64,000 bases of DNA, from assembly GCF_002022275.1 (NCBI RefSeq), contig NZ_MSDF01000014.1, positions 212,099 to 276,098 on the forward strand, given 5' to 3'. The DNA is from Pseudomonas fluorescens. Lineage in GTDB: Bacteria > Pseudomonadota > Gammaproteobacteria > Pseudomonadales > Pseudomonadaceae. Shown piece after piece: positions 55,486 to 64,000 of this stretch (within the stretch, counting starts at the first letter, position 1; the number at the start of each line of letters is the position of its first letter). Made by a program: the position numbers and the translations under genes. Below the pieces are notes generated by a model that was given only the letters and a program-made list of their open reading frames with translations, was not told the origin of the DNA and did no database searches.

Positions 55486-56646
55486 ATGTCTGGGCCCCAC
55501 CTCTCTCGCTTCATCCTCATCACCTGCATTTCCCTGATCAGCTTTTTCCCGATCAATATTCTGCTGCCGTCGTTTCCCGCCCTGGCGGCCAGGTTCGACA
55601 CGCCTACAGCCGATATCGCGCTCTCCATCAGCCTGTTCACACTGGTCTTCTCGATATCCCAACTGATCGCCGGTCCGTTATCGGATAAGTGGGGGCGCAA
55701 AGAAGTCCTGATCGGCTGCATCACCCTGTCGATCCTGGGCGCCATCGGTTGCGCACTGTCGACGGACTACCTGACCTTCCTGCTGTTTCGCAGCGTCCAG
55801 GCCATGGGCTGCGGTTTCTTTGTGCTGGGCCACGCACTGGTCGAAGACTTGTTCGACGAACAAGACCGCGCCCGCGCTCGCCTCTATTACATGACCCTGA
55901 GCGGTTCGTTTGTGGCGCTGTCCCCGCTGATCGGCTCCTGGCTGCAAACCACCTTCGACTGGCACGGCAGTTTCTACGGCTTTGCGCTGATGGCGTTGGG
56001 GATGCTGATCCATGCGCTGTGCATTCTGCCGTCCAAATCCGCCAGCCCGCATCGGGCGCCTGTGTCGATCTTCGGCACGCTCAAGGCCGTCGCACGAAAT
56101 CGAGACTTTCTGCGCTACTGGTGGATCGCCGCGCTGGTATTCGCCTGTTATTTCGCGCTGATCAGCGTGACACCGCTGATTTTCATGGATGCCTTGAAGC
56201 TGTCCGAATACCAGTACGCCTTGGTGCTGATGGTGTACGGCATGGCCTACCTGCTCGGCGGCGTGGCTGCCTCGTACTTGCAAAAACGCATCTCGCTGTC
56301 CCGGCAGATCAACCTCGGCCTCGGCTTGCTGCTCATTGCCGGCGTGCTGTTAACGCTGATCATCAGCTTCGAGGCCATCACCACCGTGACCCTGCTGATC
56401 CCGATGCTGATCAGCGCCCTGGCCGTAACGCTGGTTCGACCTGCCGCGATATCTGCGGCAATGCTGCTGTTCTCCAGCAGCGCGGGCACGGCAGCATCGG
56501 CAGGCAACAGCATCATGTTCCTCACCGCCGCCGTCGGTAGCGCCGCCCTGGCGCAGACTGGCGGCCACTTGCTGATGACTATCGCCATCAGTTTCGTGGT
56601 TTTGAGCCTGTGGGGCTGGGTCACCAATGCTCGGGTCAGTCGCTGA
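55486..56646 (+). CDS. MFS transporter, Bcr/CflA drug-efflux family
   Basis: A 386-residue inner-membrane protein with about twelve helices. Motif A is SQLIAGPLSDKWGRKEVLIG and the Bcr/CflA-type FRSVQAMGCGFFVLGHALVE follows. Likely exports small molecules such as antibiotics or amino-acid derivatives by proton antiport. It stands alone. It is not part of the PAO1 order I remember between rlmI and ilvD, so it may be a later insertion. Confidence 0.87.
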   Translation: MSGPHLSRFILITCISLISFFPINILLPSFPALAARFDTPTADIALSISLFTLVFSISQLIAGPLSDKWGRKEVLIGCITLSILGAIGCALSTDYLTFLLFRSVQAMGCGFFVLGHALVEDLFDEQDRARARLYYMTLSGSFVALSPLIGSWLQTTFDWHGSFYGFALMALGMLIHALCILPSKSASPHRAPVSIFGTLKAVARNRDFLRYWWIAALVFACYFALISVTPLIFMDALKLSEYQYALVLMVYGMAYLLGGVAASYLQKRISLSRQINLGLGLLLIAGVLLTLIISFEAITTVTLLIPMLISALAVTLVRPAAISAAMLLFSSSAGTAASAGNSIMFLTAAVGSAALAQTGGHLLMTIAISFVVLSLWGWVTNARVSR

Positions 56647-56895
56647 TGCCCCGGCCGCACGCCTCGTAAGCATTATCTTCACACCGGCGGCCATTCCCTC
56701 CAGCCGCCAGCGGTGTAGAATCGGCCTATTCATCGCCAGTCATCCCCCGGCGGGTTTATGAGCTCGAGGCCCAAGCAAGCGGCGATCCCGCGACGCGAGT
56801 GGCAACTTCCGGACACACGGCCATTTCTGAGTGTTCCAGACGTCAATAGAAGCTCACTCACCTTTAGTACCTGATTAGCCGCCCGGAGTGCTCCA

Positions 56896-58737
56896 ATGCC
56901 TGATTACCGTTCGAAAACATCCACCCACGGCCGCAACATGGCCGGCGCGCGCGCACTGTGGCGTGCCACGGGAATGAAAGATGACGACTTCAAAAAGCCG
57001 ATCATCGCGATTGCCAACTCATTTACCCAGTTCGTACCGGGCCACGTCCACCTCAAGGACCTGGGCCAACTGGTCGCCCGCGAAATCGAACGCGCCGGCG
57101 GTGTAGCCAAAGAATTCAACACCATCGCCGTGGACGACGGCATCGCCATGGGCCATGACGGCATGCTGTATTCCCTGCCGAGCCGCGAGATCATCGCCGA
57201 CTCCGTGGAATACATGGTCAACGCCCACTGCGCCGACGCCATCGTGTGCATTTCCAACTGCGACAAGATCACCCCCGGCATGCTGATGGCCGCCCTGCGC
57301 CTGAACGTCCCGGTGATCTTCGTCTCCGGCGGCCCGATGGAAGCCGGCAAGACCAAACTTGCCAGCCACGGCCTCGACCTGGTCGATGCCATGGTGATCG
57401 CCGCCGATTCCAGCGCTTCTGACGAGAAGGTCGCGGAATACGAGCGCAGCGCCTGCCCTACCTGCGGTTCGTGCTCCGGCATGTTTACCGCCAACTCGAT
57501 GAACTGCCTGGTCGAAGCCCTGGGCCTGGCGTTGCCGGGCAACGGCTCAACGCTCGCCACCCACAGCGACCGCGAGCAGCTGTTCCTGCAGGCTGGCCGC
57601 ACCATCGTCGAGCTGTGCAAGCGCTACTACCATGACAACGATGAGTCGGTGTTGCCGCGCAACATCGCCAACTTCAAGGCGTTCGAAAACGCCATGACCC
57701 TGGACATCGCCATGGGCGGTTCCACCAACACCATCCTGCACTTGCTGGCTGCTGCCCAGGAAGCCGAGATCGATTTCGACCTGCGCGACATCGACCGTCT
57801 GTCCCGTCACGTGCCGCAACTGTGCAAAGTCGCGCCGAACATCCAGAAGTACCACATGGAAGACGTGCACCGCGCTGGCGGGATCTTCTCGATCCTGGGC
57901 TCCCTGGCCCGTGGCGGCCTGCTGCACACCGACCTGCCGACCGTGCACAGCAAGACCGTCGCCGAAGGCATCGCCAAGTGGGACATCACCCAGACTGACG
58001 ACGAAGCCGTGCACACCTTCTTCAGGGCAGGCCCGGCGGGCATTCCGACACAAACCGCGTTCAGCCAGTCGACCCGCTATGAAACCCTGGACGACGACCG
58101 TGAAAACGGCTGCATCCGCAGTGTCGAGCACGCCTACTCGCAAGAAGGCGGCCTGGCCGTGCTGTACGGCAACATCGCCCTCGACGGCTGCGTGGTGAAA
58201 ACCGCCGGTGTGGATGAGTCGATCCACGTCTTCGAAGGCCGCGCCAAGATCTACGAAAGCCAGGACAGCTCGGTGCGTGGCATCCTCGCCGACGAAGTGA
58301 AAGAAGGCGACATCGTGATCATCCGCTACGAAGGCCCGAAAGGCGGCCCGGGTATGCAGGAGATGCTCTACCCCACGTCCTACCTGAAATCCAAAGGCCT
58401 GGGCAAAGCCTGCGCCTTGCTCACCGATGGCCGTTTCTCCGGCGGCACCTCGGGCCTGTCCATCGGCCACGCTTCGCCAGAAGCCGCTGCCGGCGGCGCG
58501 ATTGGCCTGGTGCAGGACGGCGACAAGGTGCTGATCGACATTCCGAACCGCTCGATCAACCTGTTGATCAGCGATGAAGAACTCGCGGCACGCCGGGTTG
58601 AGCAGGACAAGAAAGGCTGGAAACCGGTTGAAAAGCGTCCGCGTAAAGTGACGACCGCGTTGAAAGCCTACGCCCTGCTGGCGACCAGCGCCGACAAGGG
58701 TGCTGTGCGTAACAAAGCGATGCTCGACGGCCTGTAA
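56896..58737 (+). CDS. ilvD: Dihydroxy-acid dehydratase IlvD
   Basis: A 613-residue iron-sulfur enzyme of valine, leucine and isoleucine synthesis. Cluster cysteines lie in [15 protein letters not shown] and [40 protein letters not shown] is the C-terminal hallmark. A CGGAG Shine-Dalgarno precedes the ATG. The 249-base upstream gap shows no gene and no obvious attenuator. Confidence 0.97.
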   Translation: MPDYRSKTSTHGRNMAGARALWRATGMKDDDFKKPIIAIANSFTQFVPGHVHLKDLGQLVAREIERAGGVAKEFNTIAVDDGIAMGHDGMLYSLPSREIIADSVEYMVNAHCADAIVCISNCDKITPGMLMAALRLNVPVIFVSGGPMEAGKTKLASHGLDLVDAMVIAADSSASDEKVAEYERSACPTCGSCSGMFTANSMNCLVEALGLALPGNGSTLATHSDREQLFLQAGRTIVELCKRYYHDNDESVLPRNIANFKAFENAMTLDIAMGGSTNTILHLLAAAQEAEIDFDLRDIDRLSRHVPQLCKVAPNIQKYHMEDVHRAGGIFSILGSLARGGLLHTDLPTVHSKTVAEGIAKWDITQTDDEAVHTFFRAGPAGIPTQTAFSQSTRYETLDDDRENGCIRSVEHAYSQEGGLAVLYGNIALDGCVVKTAGVDESIHVFEGRAKIYESQDSSVRGILADEVKEGDIVIIRYEGPKGGPGMQEMLYPTSYLKSKGLGKACALLTDGRFSGGTSGLSIGHASPEAAAGGAIGLVQDGDKVLIDIPNRSINLLISDEELAARRVEQDKKGWKPVEKRPRKVTTALKAYALLATSADKGAVRNKAMLDGL

Positions 58738-58750
58738 GCCTCGCCCATAA

Positions 58751-58782
58751 AAAATGCCCCGCCAGGTGCGGGGCATTTTTTT
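58751..58782. terminator. Intrinsic terminator of ilvD
   Basis: AAAATGCCCCGC-CAGGT-GCGGGGCATTTT followed by more Ts, 14 bases after the ilvD stop. The flanking A and T tracts make it active in both directions. Confidence 0.92.
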
Positions 58783-58817
58783 GCCTGGAGAAAATCCCCC
58801 ATACACTGAAGATCAAC

Positions 58818-58922
58818 TGTGGGAGCTGCGGTGCGACGATTCGACTTGCCTGCGATAGCGGTGGGCCAGCCGACCCATGTATTGCCTGACACACCGCCTT
58901 CGCGAGCAAGCCCGCTCCCACA
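58818..58922. repeat. Hybrid REP element
   Basis: The left arm begins CTGTGGGAGCTG, then CGGTGCGACGATTCGA, then CTTGCCTGCGATAGCGG, so a 16-base segment interrupts the usual arm. The right arm is of the other subtype (TTCGCGAGCAAGCCCGCTCC). It lies between convergent ilvD and the phosphatase gene. Confidence 0.85.
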
Positions 58923-58955
58923 GTTGACCGAGTTCCCACTTGAGAATGCGGTCGA

Positions 58956-58983
58956 ATGTGGGAGCGGGCTTGCTCGCGAAGCA
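58956..58983. repeat. Single REP half, GCGGGCTTGCTCGC type
   Basis: ATGTGGGAGCGGGCTTGCTCGCGAAG without an inverted partner downstream; it could pair with the right arm of the hybrid element at 58818-58922, leaving it in outward orientation. Confidence 0.8.
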
Positions 58984-58995
58984 GGCGACTCGGTC

Positions 58996-60054
58996 TTACT
59001 GAATCTCCTCCGGCTTCACGATCACCCAGTTCTTGTCCGCCGTCACCGGCAGACCTTCTTTAGCTTGCGCAGCTGCGTGCTTGGCCATCATGCCGTTCAG
59101 CTGCGTCATGTACTTGTCCTTGCGGTTGACCCACAAGTGAATGCCGCCCTTGGCCACGTCCACATCGTGGAACAGCATGTAACCATCGCTGGTCGGCGTG
59201 TCGCCACCCACGATCACTGGTTTCTTCCATTCGTCGATGTAGGTCAGGATTGCCGCGTGTTTGCCCGCCATCCACGTCGCCGGGGTCCACAGGTACGGGG
59301 TCAGTTCCAGACCAAGGTTGGCCTTCTCGTCATACTTGCCGGCGGTAATCTGTTTACGCGCGGTGGTCAGCTCGCCGGTCTTGCGGTCCTTGAGCAGCGT
59401 GCTCACGCCGATAACGTTCTGGGGTTTGACGTTGTAACCGTACTTCGGATCGGCCGCGACCATGCGCACCAATTCCTCGGACGCGGCCGTCATCACATAC
59501 ACCTCGATGCCGTTTTCCATCAGCTTGTTGTACAGCTCGGCCTGGCCGGTGAAGACTTTTGGCGGCTGCACCTCGGATTTCTTCACCACGTCGCCTTCAA
59601 AGTAGGTGACGGGGACCGGTTTGCCGGAGGCCATCAACTCATCCACCTGGACCTTGAGTTCCTTAAGCGTGAAGCCCGAAAAAATCTGCGCGACCCACGG
59701 GTAGCAGACCATGTCGTCGACTTCGCACAGGCGGTAGTAGTAGCTGAACAGGCTTTCCTTGTGGTCCGCGGTGTCCTTGAACGGCATCAGCTTCAGGGAG
59801 GGGTCCATGGTGTCACGGGTGATCAGGCCCTTGTTTTCCATGTAGGGCAGCAAGGATTCTTCGAGGTCGTAGCGGTAGCTGGTGTTGTCCATGTCGAACA
59901 CCGCGAAATTGCCCTTGTTGGCGTTGGCGGCGATCATCTTGTTCAGTTGCTCGGCGGCAGGCGCCGGCCAGTGCTTCAACTCGGTGGCGGCAAAGGCCTG
60001 GCCTGCGAGGCCAAGGCAGAAGGCGGCGGCTAGTAATTTCGGCGCGAGCTTCAT
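58996..60054 (-). CDS. pchP: Phosphorylcholine phosphatase PchP (HAD family)
   Basis: A 352-residue exported phosphatase. The signal peptide covers about 1-22 (LLAAAFCLGLAGQAFAA). HAD motif I is AVFDMDNTSYRYDLEE, motif II VYVMTAASEELVRM, motif III/IV KKPVIVGGDTPTSDGYML. This matches pseudomonad PchP, which splits phosphorylcholine to choline in the periplasm. It is at another place in P. aeruginosa (PA5292 from memory). Divergent from the cystine symporter with a 242-base gap that shows no gene. Confidence 0.85.
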   Translation of the reverse strand: MKLAPKLLAAAFCLGLAGQAFAATELKHWPAPAAEQLNKMIAANANKGNFAVFDMDNTSYRYDLEESLLPYMENKGLITRDTMDPSLKLMPFKDTADHKESLFSYYYRLCEVDDMVCYPWVAQIFSGFTLKELKVQVDELMASGKPVPVTYFEGDVVKKSEVQPPKVFTGQAELYNKLMENGIEVYVMTAASEELVRMVAADPKYGYNVKPQNVIGVSTLLKDRKTGELTTARKQITAGKYDEKANLGLELTPYLWTPATWMAGKHAAILTYIDEWKKPVIVGGDTPTSDGYMLFHDVDVAKGGIHLWVNRKDKYMTQLNGMMAKHAAAQAKEGLPVTADKNWVIVKPEEIQ

Positions 60055-60296
60055 AAGCGTTTTCTCCCTGAGTGAAAGACATCGACGCTAACAAATTCTT
60101 GTGACAGTTCCCAAGTCGAGCGCGACCGTACGCGTTCTGATCCCGTCACGGCCATACGCCTGAGCGTCAAACGCTTATTCCAAAAACGACAGTCACCATT
60201 CCATATCGGTATTAAATCAATATATTTCAAGCTGTTAGGCTTTCCGGTTCGCAATCGCAGGCTCACGCGGTTGGCTGCACTCTCAATGGAGCTTCA

Positions 60297-61688
60297 ATGA
60301 ATCTGCCTCTGATTCTCAACGTATTGATGTTCGTGGCCCTGTTGCTGGGCCTGGCACAAACCCGTCACACAAACTGGAGCCTCGCCAAGAAGGTCCTGTT
60401 CGCCCTCGTACTCGGCGTGGTGTTCGGCGCCGTTCTGCACACGATCTACGGCGACGGCAACCCCGTGCTCAAGGCCTCCATCGGCTGGTTCGACCTGGTC
60501 GGCAACGGCTATGTGCAACTGCTGCAAATGATCGTGATCCCGCTGGTATTCGCCTCGATCCTCAGCGCCGTGGCGCGCCTGCATAACGCCTCGTCCCTGG
60601 GCAAGATCAGCTTCCTGACCATCGGCACGCTGCTGTTCACCACCGCAATTGCAGCGCTGATCGGCATCGGCTTGACCAACCTGTTCGGCCTCACCGCCGA
60701 AGGTTTGGTGGCCGGTACTCAGGAAATGGCGCGCCTGCAAGTGATCCAGAGTGATTACGCGGGCAAGGTCGCCGACCTGAATATCCCGCAGCTGCTGCTG
60801 TCGTTCGTGCCAGCCAACCCGTTTGCCGACCTGGCCCGCGCCAAGCCGACGTCGATCATCAGCGTGGTGATTTTCGCCGCGTTCCTCGGGGTTGCCGCAC
60901 TGCAACTGCTCAAGGATGACGTGGAAAAAGGCCAGAAAGTGCTCAACGCCATCGACACCCTGCAAGCCTGGGTGATGCGTCTGGTGCGCTTGGTGATGAA
61001 GCTGACGCCGTACGGTGTATTGGCGCTGATGACCAAGGTGGTCGCCGGTTCCAACCTGCAAGACATCATCAAGCTTGGCAGTTTTGTGGTGGTGTCGTAC
61101 CTGGCGTTGGGCCTGATGTTCGTGGTGCACGGCCTGCTGCTGTCGCTGGCCGGGATCAACCCGCTGCGCTTCTTCCGCAAGGTGTGGCCGGTGCTGACCT
61201 TTGCCTTCACCAGCCGCTCCAGCGCGGCGGCGATCCCGCTGAGCATCGAAGCGCAGACCCGCCGTCTGGGCATTCCACACTCCATCGCCGGTTTTGCCGC
61301 TTCGTTTGGCGCGACCATTGGCCAGAACGGATGCGCCGGTCTCTACCCTGCGATGTTGGCGGTGATGGTTGCGCCGACCGTCGGCATCAACCCGCTGGAC
61401 CCGCTGTGGATCGCGACGCTGGTGGCGATTGTGACCTTGAGTTCGGCCGGTGTGGCGGGCGTGGGCGGTGGTGCGACGTTTGCCGCGCTGATCGTGCTGC
61501 CGGCGATGGGTTTGCCGGTGTCACTGGTGGCGCTGCTGATTTCGGTGGAGCCGCTGATTGATATGGGCCGTACGGCGTTGAACGTGAATGGTTCGATGAC
61601 GGCGGGCGCGATTACCAGCCAGGTCATGGGGCAGACGGATAAAGCGTTGCTGGATGCCGATGAGCATGCCGAATTAGCGCAGGCCTGA
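60297..61688 (+). CDS. tcyP: Cystine symporter, DAACS family (TcyP-like)
   Basis: A 463-residue sodium- or proton-coupled dicarboxylate/amino-acid symporter with about eight helices. The family segments [40 protein letters not shown] (serine-rich hairpin) and [20 protein letters not shown] are clear, as is [20 protein letters not shown]. It resembles TcyP/YdjN cystine transporters. GGAG lies six bases before the ATG. Confidence 0.88.
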   Translation: MNLPLILNVLMFVALLLGLAQTRHTNWSLAKKVLFALVLGVVFGAVLHTIYGDGNPVLKASIGWFDLVGNGYVQLLQMIVIPLVFASILSAVARLHNASSLGKISFLTIGTLLFTTAIAALIGIGLTNLFGLTAEGLVAGTQEMARLQVIQSDYAGKVADLNIPQLLLSFVPANPFADLARAKPTSIISVVIFAAFLGVAALQLLKDDVEKGQKVLNAIDTLQAWVMRLVRLVMKLTPYGVLALMTKVVAGSNLQDIIKLGSFVVVSYLALGLMFVVHGLLLSLAGINPLRFFRKVWPVLTFAFTSRSSAAAIPLSIEAQTRRLGIPHSIAGFAASFGATIGQNGCAGLYPAMLAVMVAPTVGINPLDPLWIATLVAIVTLSSAGVAGVGGGATFAALIVLPAMGLPVSLVALLISVEPLIDMGRTALNVNGSMTAGAITSQVMGQTDKALLDADEHAELAQA

Positions 61689-61689
61689 T

Positions 61690-61781
61690 AGATCGCTATC
61701 GCAGGCAAGCCAGCTCCCACAGGTTGATCCGGTTTCTTCAGAAAAACTCGGTCAACTGTGGGAGCTGGCTTGCCTGCGATG
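61690..61781. repeat. REP pair in outward orientation
   Basis: CGCTATCGCAGGCAAGCCAG...CTCCCACA first, then TGTGGGAGCTGGCTTGCCTG, about 40 bases apart; reverse of the usual order, as at 52027-52107. Lies between convergent tcyP and folA genes and touches the folA stop region. Confidence 0.9.
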
Positions 61782-61784
61782 CTC

Positions 61785-62297
61785 TTAGGCCTTTTCCCAA
61801 ACCTCAAAGTTGTACGCCGGCTTATCGCCCTCAGCCGGGTTTTCAACATTCGACACCAACTTCCACTGGCCCCGATCAAACTCCGGAAACCACGCGTCCC
61901 CCTCCGGACTCAACGCTACCCGCGTCAAATACAAGCGATCCGCCTGCTCCAGCCCCTGCGCATACAATTGCGCACCGCCGATCAGCATCAGCTCATCCAC
62001 GCCTTGCGCCAGCGCCCACTCTTCGGCGCGCTCGACCGCCGCCTCCAGTGACGGAAAAACTTCCGCACCTTCAAGCACAAGATCGGTCTGACGGCTAACC
62101 ACCAGGTTCAAACGCCCCGGCAACGGTCGGCCGAGGGAATCCCAGGTCTTGCGCCCCATGATGATCGGCTTGCCGAGCGTGGTGGCCTTGAAATATTTGA
62201 AATCCCCCGGCAAATGCCAGGGCATGCTGTTGTCGACGCCGATCACACGGTTTTCACCGAGGGCTGCGATCAGGCTTAAAGGGAGAGTTTTTTTCAT
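61785..62297 (-). CDS. folA: Dihydrofolate reductase FolA
   Basis: A 170-residue NADPH-dependent enzyme reducing dihydrofolate. LIAALGENRVIGVDNSMPWH carries the Met20-type loop and LPGDFKYFKATTLGKPIIMG the catalytic Asp; MLIGGAQLYAQGLEQADRLY is the glycine motif. Target of trimethoprim. Start MKKTLPLSLIAALG at 62297 by family length. Confidence 0.96.
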   Translation of the reverse strand: MKKTLPLSLIAALGENRVIGVDNSMPWHLPGDFKYFKATTLGKPIIMGRKTWDSLGRPLPGRLNLVVSRQTDLVLEGAEVFPSLEAAVERAEEWALAQGVDELMLIGGAQLYAQGLEQADRLYLTRVALSPEGDAWFPEFDRGQWKLVSNVENPAEGDKPAYNFEVWEKA

Positions 62298-62366
62298 GGC
62301 GACGAGAATACCAGAGCCGCGAGTCAGCGGTTATGCTCCAGGCTCACTTGCTCAACAGGATGGCGC

Positions 62367-63746
62367 GTGACTGCACTGAACCCCCTGCACAAACTCTGGC
62401 TGACAGAAACCGTGCGCCTGCGTGAAGAACACGCAGGCCTTCTGGAAGACCTGGAAGCCAACCGCCTGGCCCGCACGGCCGGCGGCGACTTGCCAACGCG
62501 CATCCAGCACCGCGCCCTGCACCTGTCCGAGCGCGACGGCCTGACCGCCGCACTCACCCGCTGGCTGCAAGGCGCGCGTCTGGCATTGGTGTTACTGGCG
62601 ATCGTCGCGGTGGTCAGCGGCGCCGGGCTGGCCTTTGCCGCCTTGGGCAATGGCCTGACGCCGGTGAATGTGTTCTGGGCGCTAGGCAGTCTGCTCGGCT
62701 TGAACCTGATCCTGCTGGTCAGCTGGGCGCTGGGCCTGCTGTTTGCCGGGGAACACAGCGCCAGCCTGGGGCGGCTGTGGTTATGGCTCAGTGAAAAGCT
62801 CGCCCGCGACGCCAAGGCCGCGCAGTTGGCGCCCGCGCTGTTGCTGTTGTTGCAGCGTCAGAAACTCAACCGCTGGGCCGTGGGCGTGCTGGTCAACAGC
62901 CTGTGGCTGCTGGCCTTGCTCAGTGCCATGGTAATTCTGCTCACATTGCTCGCCACCCGCCGCTACGGCTTCGTGTGGGAAACCACCATCCTCGGCGCCG
63001 ATACATTCGTTGCCGTCACCAAAACCCTCGGCAGCCTGCCCGCCTTGCTGGGCTTCAATGTGCCGACAGTCGAAATGATCCGCGCCAGCGGCGATTCCGC
63101 CCTGAATATCGAAAGCGCGCGCCAGGCCTGGGCCGCGTGGCTGGTCGGCGTGCTGCTGGTCTACGGCCTGCTGCCACGGTTGATTCTCGCCCTGCTGTGC
63201 CTGTGGCGCTGGAAACGCGGGCGCGCAGCCTTACGCCTGGACCTGAACCTGCCGGGCTACAGCCAGCTGCGCGAACGTTTGATGCCCAGCAGCGAGCGCC
63301 TTGGCGTCAACGATGCCGCGCCCGAACAGTTGCACCCTGTAACCGGCGGTGTCAGCGAACTGGAAAGTGACGGCGCGCTGCTGGTCGCCATCGAACTCGA
63401 CGACCAGCACCCATGGCCGCCCAAACTGCCCGCCAGCGTGAAAAACGCCGGCATCCTCGACAGCCGCGAATCACGCAACAAACTGCTGGAACAACTCACC
63501 CGCTTTCCGCCCGCGCGCCTGGCCATCGCCTGCGACCCGCGCCGTTCGCCGGACCGTGGCAGCCTGGCGCTGGTCGCCGAACTCGCGCGCAGCGCCACCG
63601 CCACCCGCGTGTGGCTGCTGCAAGCGCCACCCGGCCAGGCGCTGGACGCCGAACGCCTCGGCGACTGGCACACCGCACTGCAACAGCTGGAACTGCCCTT
63701 CGCCGACTGCGTGCCGCTGAATTGGCTGGAGACCGGTCATGACTAA
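62367..63746 (+). CDS. DUF2868 membrane protein
   Basis: A 459-residue protein with a GTG start at 62367 and AGGA seven bases upstream. Predicted helices at about 70-95 (LALVLLAIVAVVSGAGLAFA), 107-130, 180-205 and 250-275; the C-terminal 170 residues are cytoplasmic and hydrophilic. It belongs to DUF2868, usually next to a DUF3482 GTPase. Function unknown. It overlaps the next gene by eight bases. Confidence 0.88.
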   Translation: MTALNPLHKLWLTETVRLREEHAGLLEDLEANRLARTAGGDLPTRIQHRALHLSERDGLTAALTRWLQGARLALVLLAIVAVVSGAGLAFAALGNGLTPVNVFWALGSLLGLNLILLVSWALGLLFAGEHSASLGRLWLWLSEKLARDAKAAQLAPALLLLLQRQKLNRWAVGVLVNSLWLLALLSAMVILLTLLATRRYGFVWETTILGADTFVAVTKTLGSLPALLGFNVPTVEMIRASGDSALNIESARQAWAAWLVGVLLVYGLLPRLILALLCLWRWKRGRAALRLDLNLPGYSQLRERLMPSSERLGVNDAAPEQLHPVTGGVSELESDGALLVAIELDDQHPWPPKLPASVKNAGILDSRESRNKLLEQLTRFPPARLAIACDPRRSPDRGSLALVAELARSATATRVWLLQAPPGQALDAERLGDWHTALQQLELPFADCVPLNWLETGHD

Positions 63747-64000
63747 ACCGCTGAAACTCGCCGTGGTCGGCCACACCAATGTCGGCAAAACCTCGCTGCT
63801 GCGCACGCTGACCCGCGATGTGGGCTTCGGCGAAGTCTCCCATCGGCCCAGCACCACGCGGCATGTGGAAGGCGCGCGCTTGTCGGTGGACGGCGAAGCC
63901 TTGCTGGAGCTGTACGACACGCCCGGCCTCGAAGATGCCATCGCCTTGCTCGACTATTTGGAACGCCTGGACCGACCCGGCGAACGCCTCGATGGCCCGG
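63739..64000 (+). CDS. DUF3482 GTPase (5' part)
   Basis: The first 87 codons of a GTPase cut by the window edge. The P-loop is LAVVGHTNVGKTSLLRTLTR, switch I SHRPSTTRHVEGARL, and G3 LYDTPGLED, as in Era-like GTPases. It is fused in the family to a DUF3482 domain. The start overlaps the DUF2868 stop, so both are translated together; they probably act as a membrane pair of unknown role. Confidence 0.85.
   Translation, partial: MTKPLKLAVVGHTNVGKTSLLRTLTRDVGFGEVSHRPSTTRHVEGARLSVDGEALLELYDTPGLEDAIALLDYLERLDRPGERLDGP

Overview
The window is chromosomal DNA of a fluorescent pseudomonad, most likely the Pseudomonas fluorescens group. Gene content and order from the pil-chp cluster through gshB, tonB, pyrRBC', yggS, proC, metXW, rdgB, hemW, trmB, thiGS, mtgA, rpoH, ftsXEY, rsmD, coaD, mutM and ilvD follow what I remember of the P. 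aeruginosa PA0350-PA0415 region. The intergenic spaces carry many REP/REPIN palindromes (core GGGAGCTGGCTTGCCTGCGA) of the type known from P. fluorescens genomes. The window starts inside mdcG and ends inside a DUF3482 GTPase gene.

Layout. 1-4459 (minus): biotin-independent malonate decarboxylase operon mdcABCDEG. 4460-7437: a small accessory island with an HTH-nucleotidyltransferase/HEPN pair, a DUF6124 gene with a long structured leader, and a higBA toxin-antitoxin pair, all separated by REP elements. 7438-17295 (minus): chemosensory cluster pilG-pilH-pilI-pilJ-chpA-chpC, without the methyltransferase pilK and methylesterase chpB. 17535-23471 (plus): gshB, tonB, yqgE, ruvX, pyrR, pyrB and the inactive dihydroorotase homologue pyrC'. 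23621-28344: TM2 protein, NlpC/P60 peptidase, pilT (no pilU), yggS, proC, yggT. 28554-32917 (plus): metX-metW, DUF4426, rdgB, hemW, DUF3392. 33055-35282 (minus): trmB, thiG, thiS, DUF423. Then mtgA (plus), rpoH with a probable AlgU promoter (minus), ftsY-ftsE-ftsX (minus), two M16 peptidase homologues, rsmD and an alpha/beta hydrolase (plus), a sulfurtransferase and a TetR regulator (minus), an aldehyde dehydrogenase / Tat lipoprotein / GMC oxidoreductase group, coaD, ferredoxin, mutM, an HDOD protein, rlmI, an MFS exporter, ilvD, a phosphorylcholine phosphatase, a cystine symporter, folA and the DUF2868-DUF3482 pair.

Most of the window is housekeeping sequence with good family support. The places that repay a second look are the island at 4.5-7.4 kb (a HEPN protein with Tyr where the catalytic His is expected, a promoter with palindromes in its spacer, the same 40-bp module duplicated across a REPIN, and a structured leader RNA), the reduced Chp system with Ser and Thr in two phosphotransfer-like domains, the Tat-lipoprotein/GMC oxidoreductase pair, and the REP families including outward-facing and hybrid copies. 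All family assignments come from reading motifs and from memory; no database search was run.
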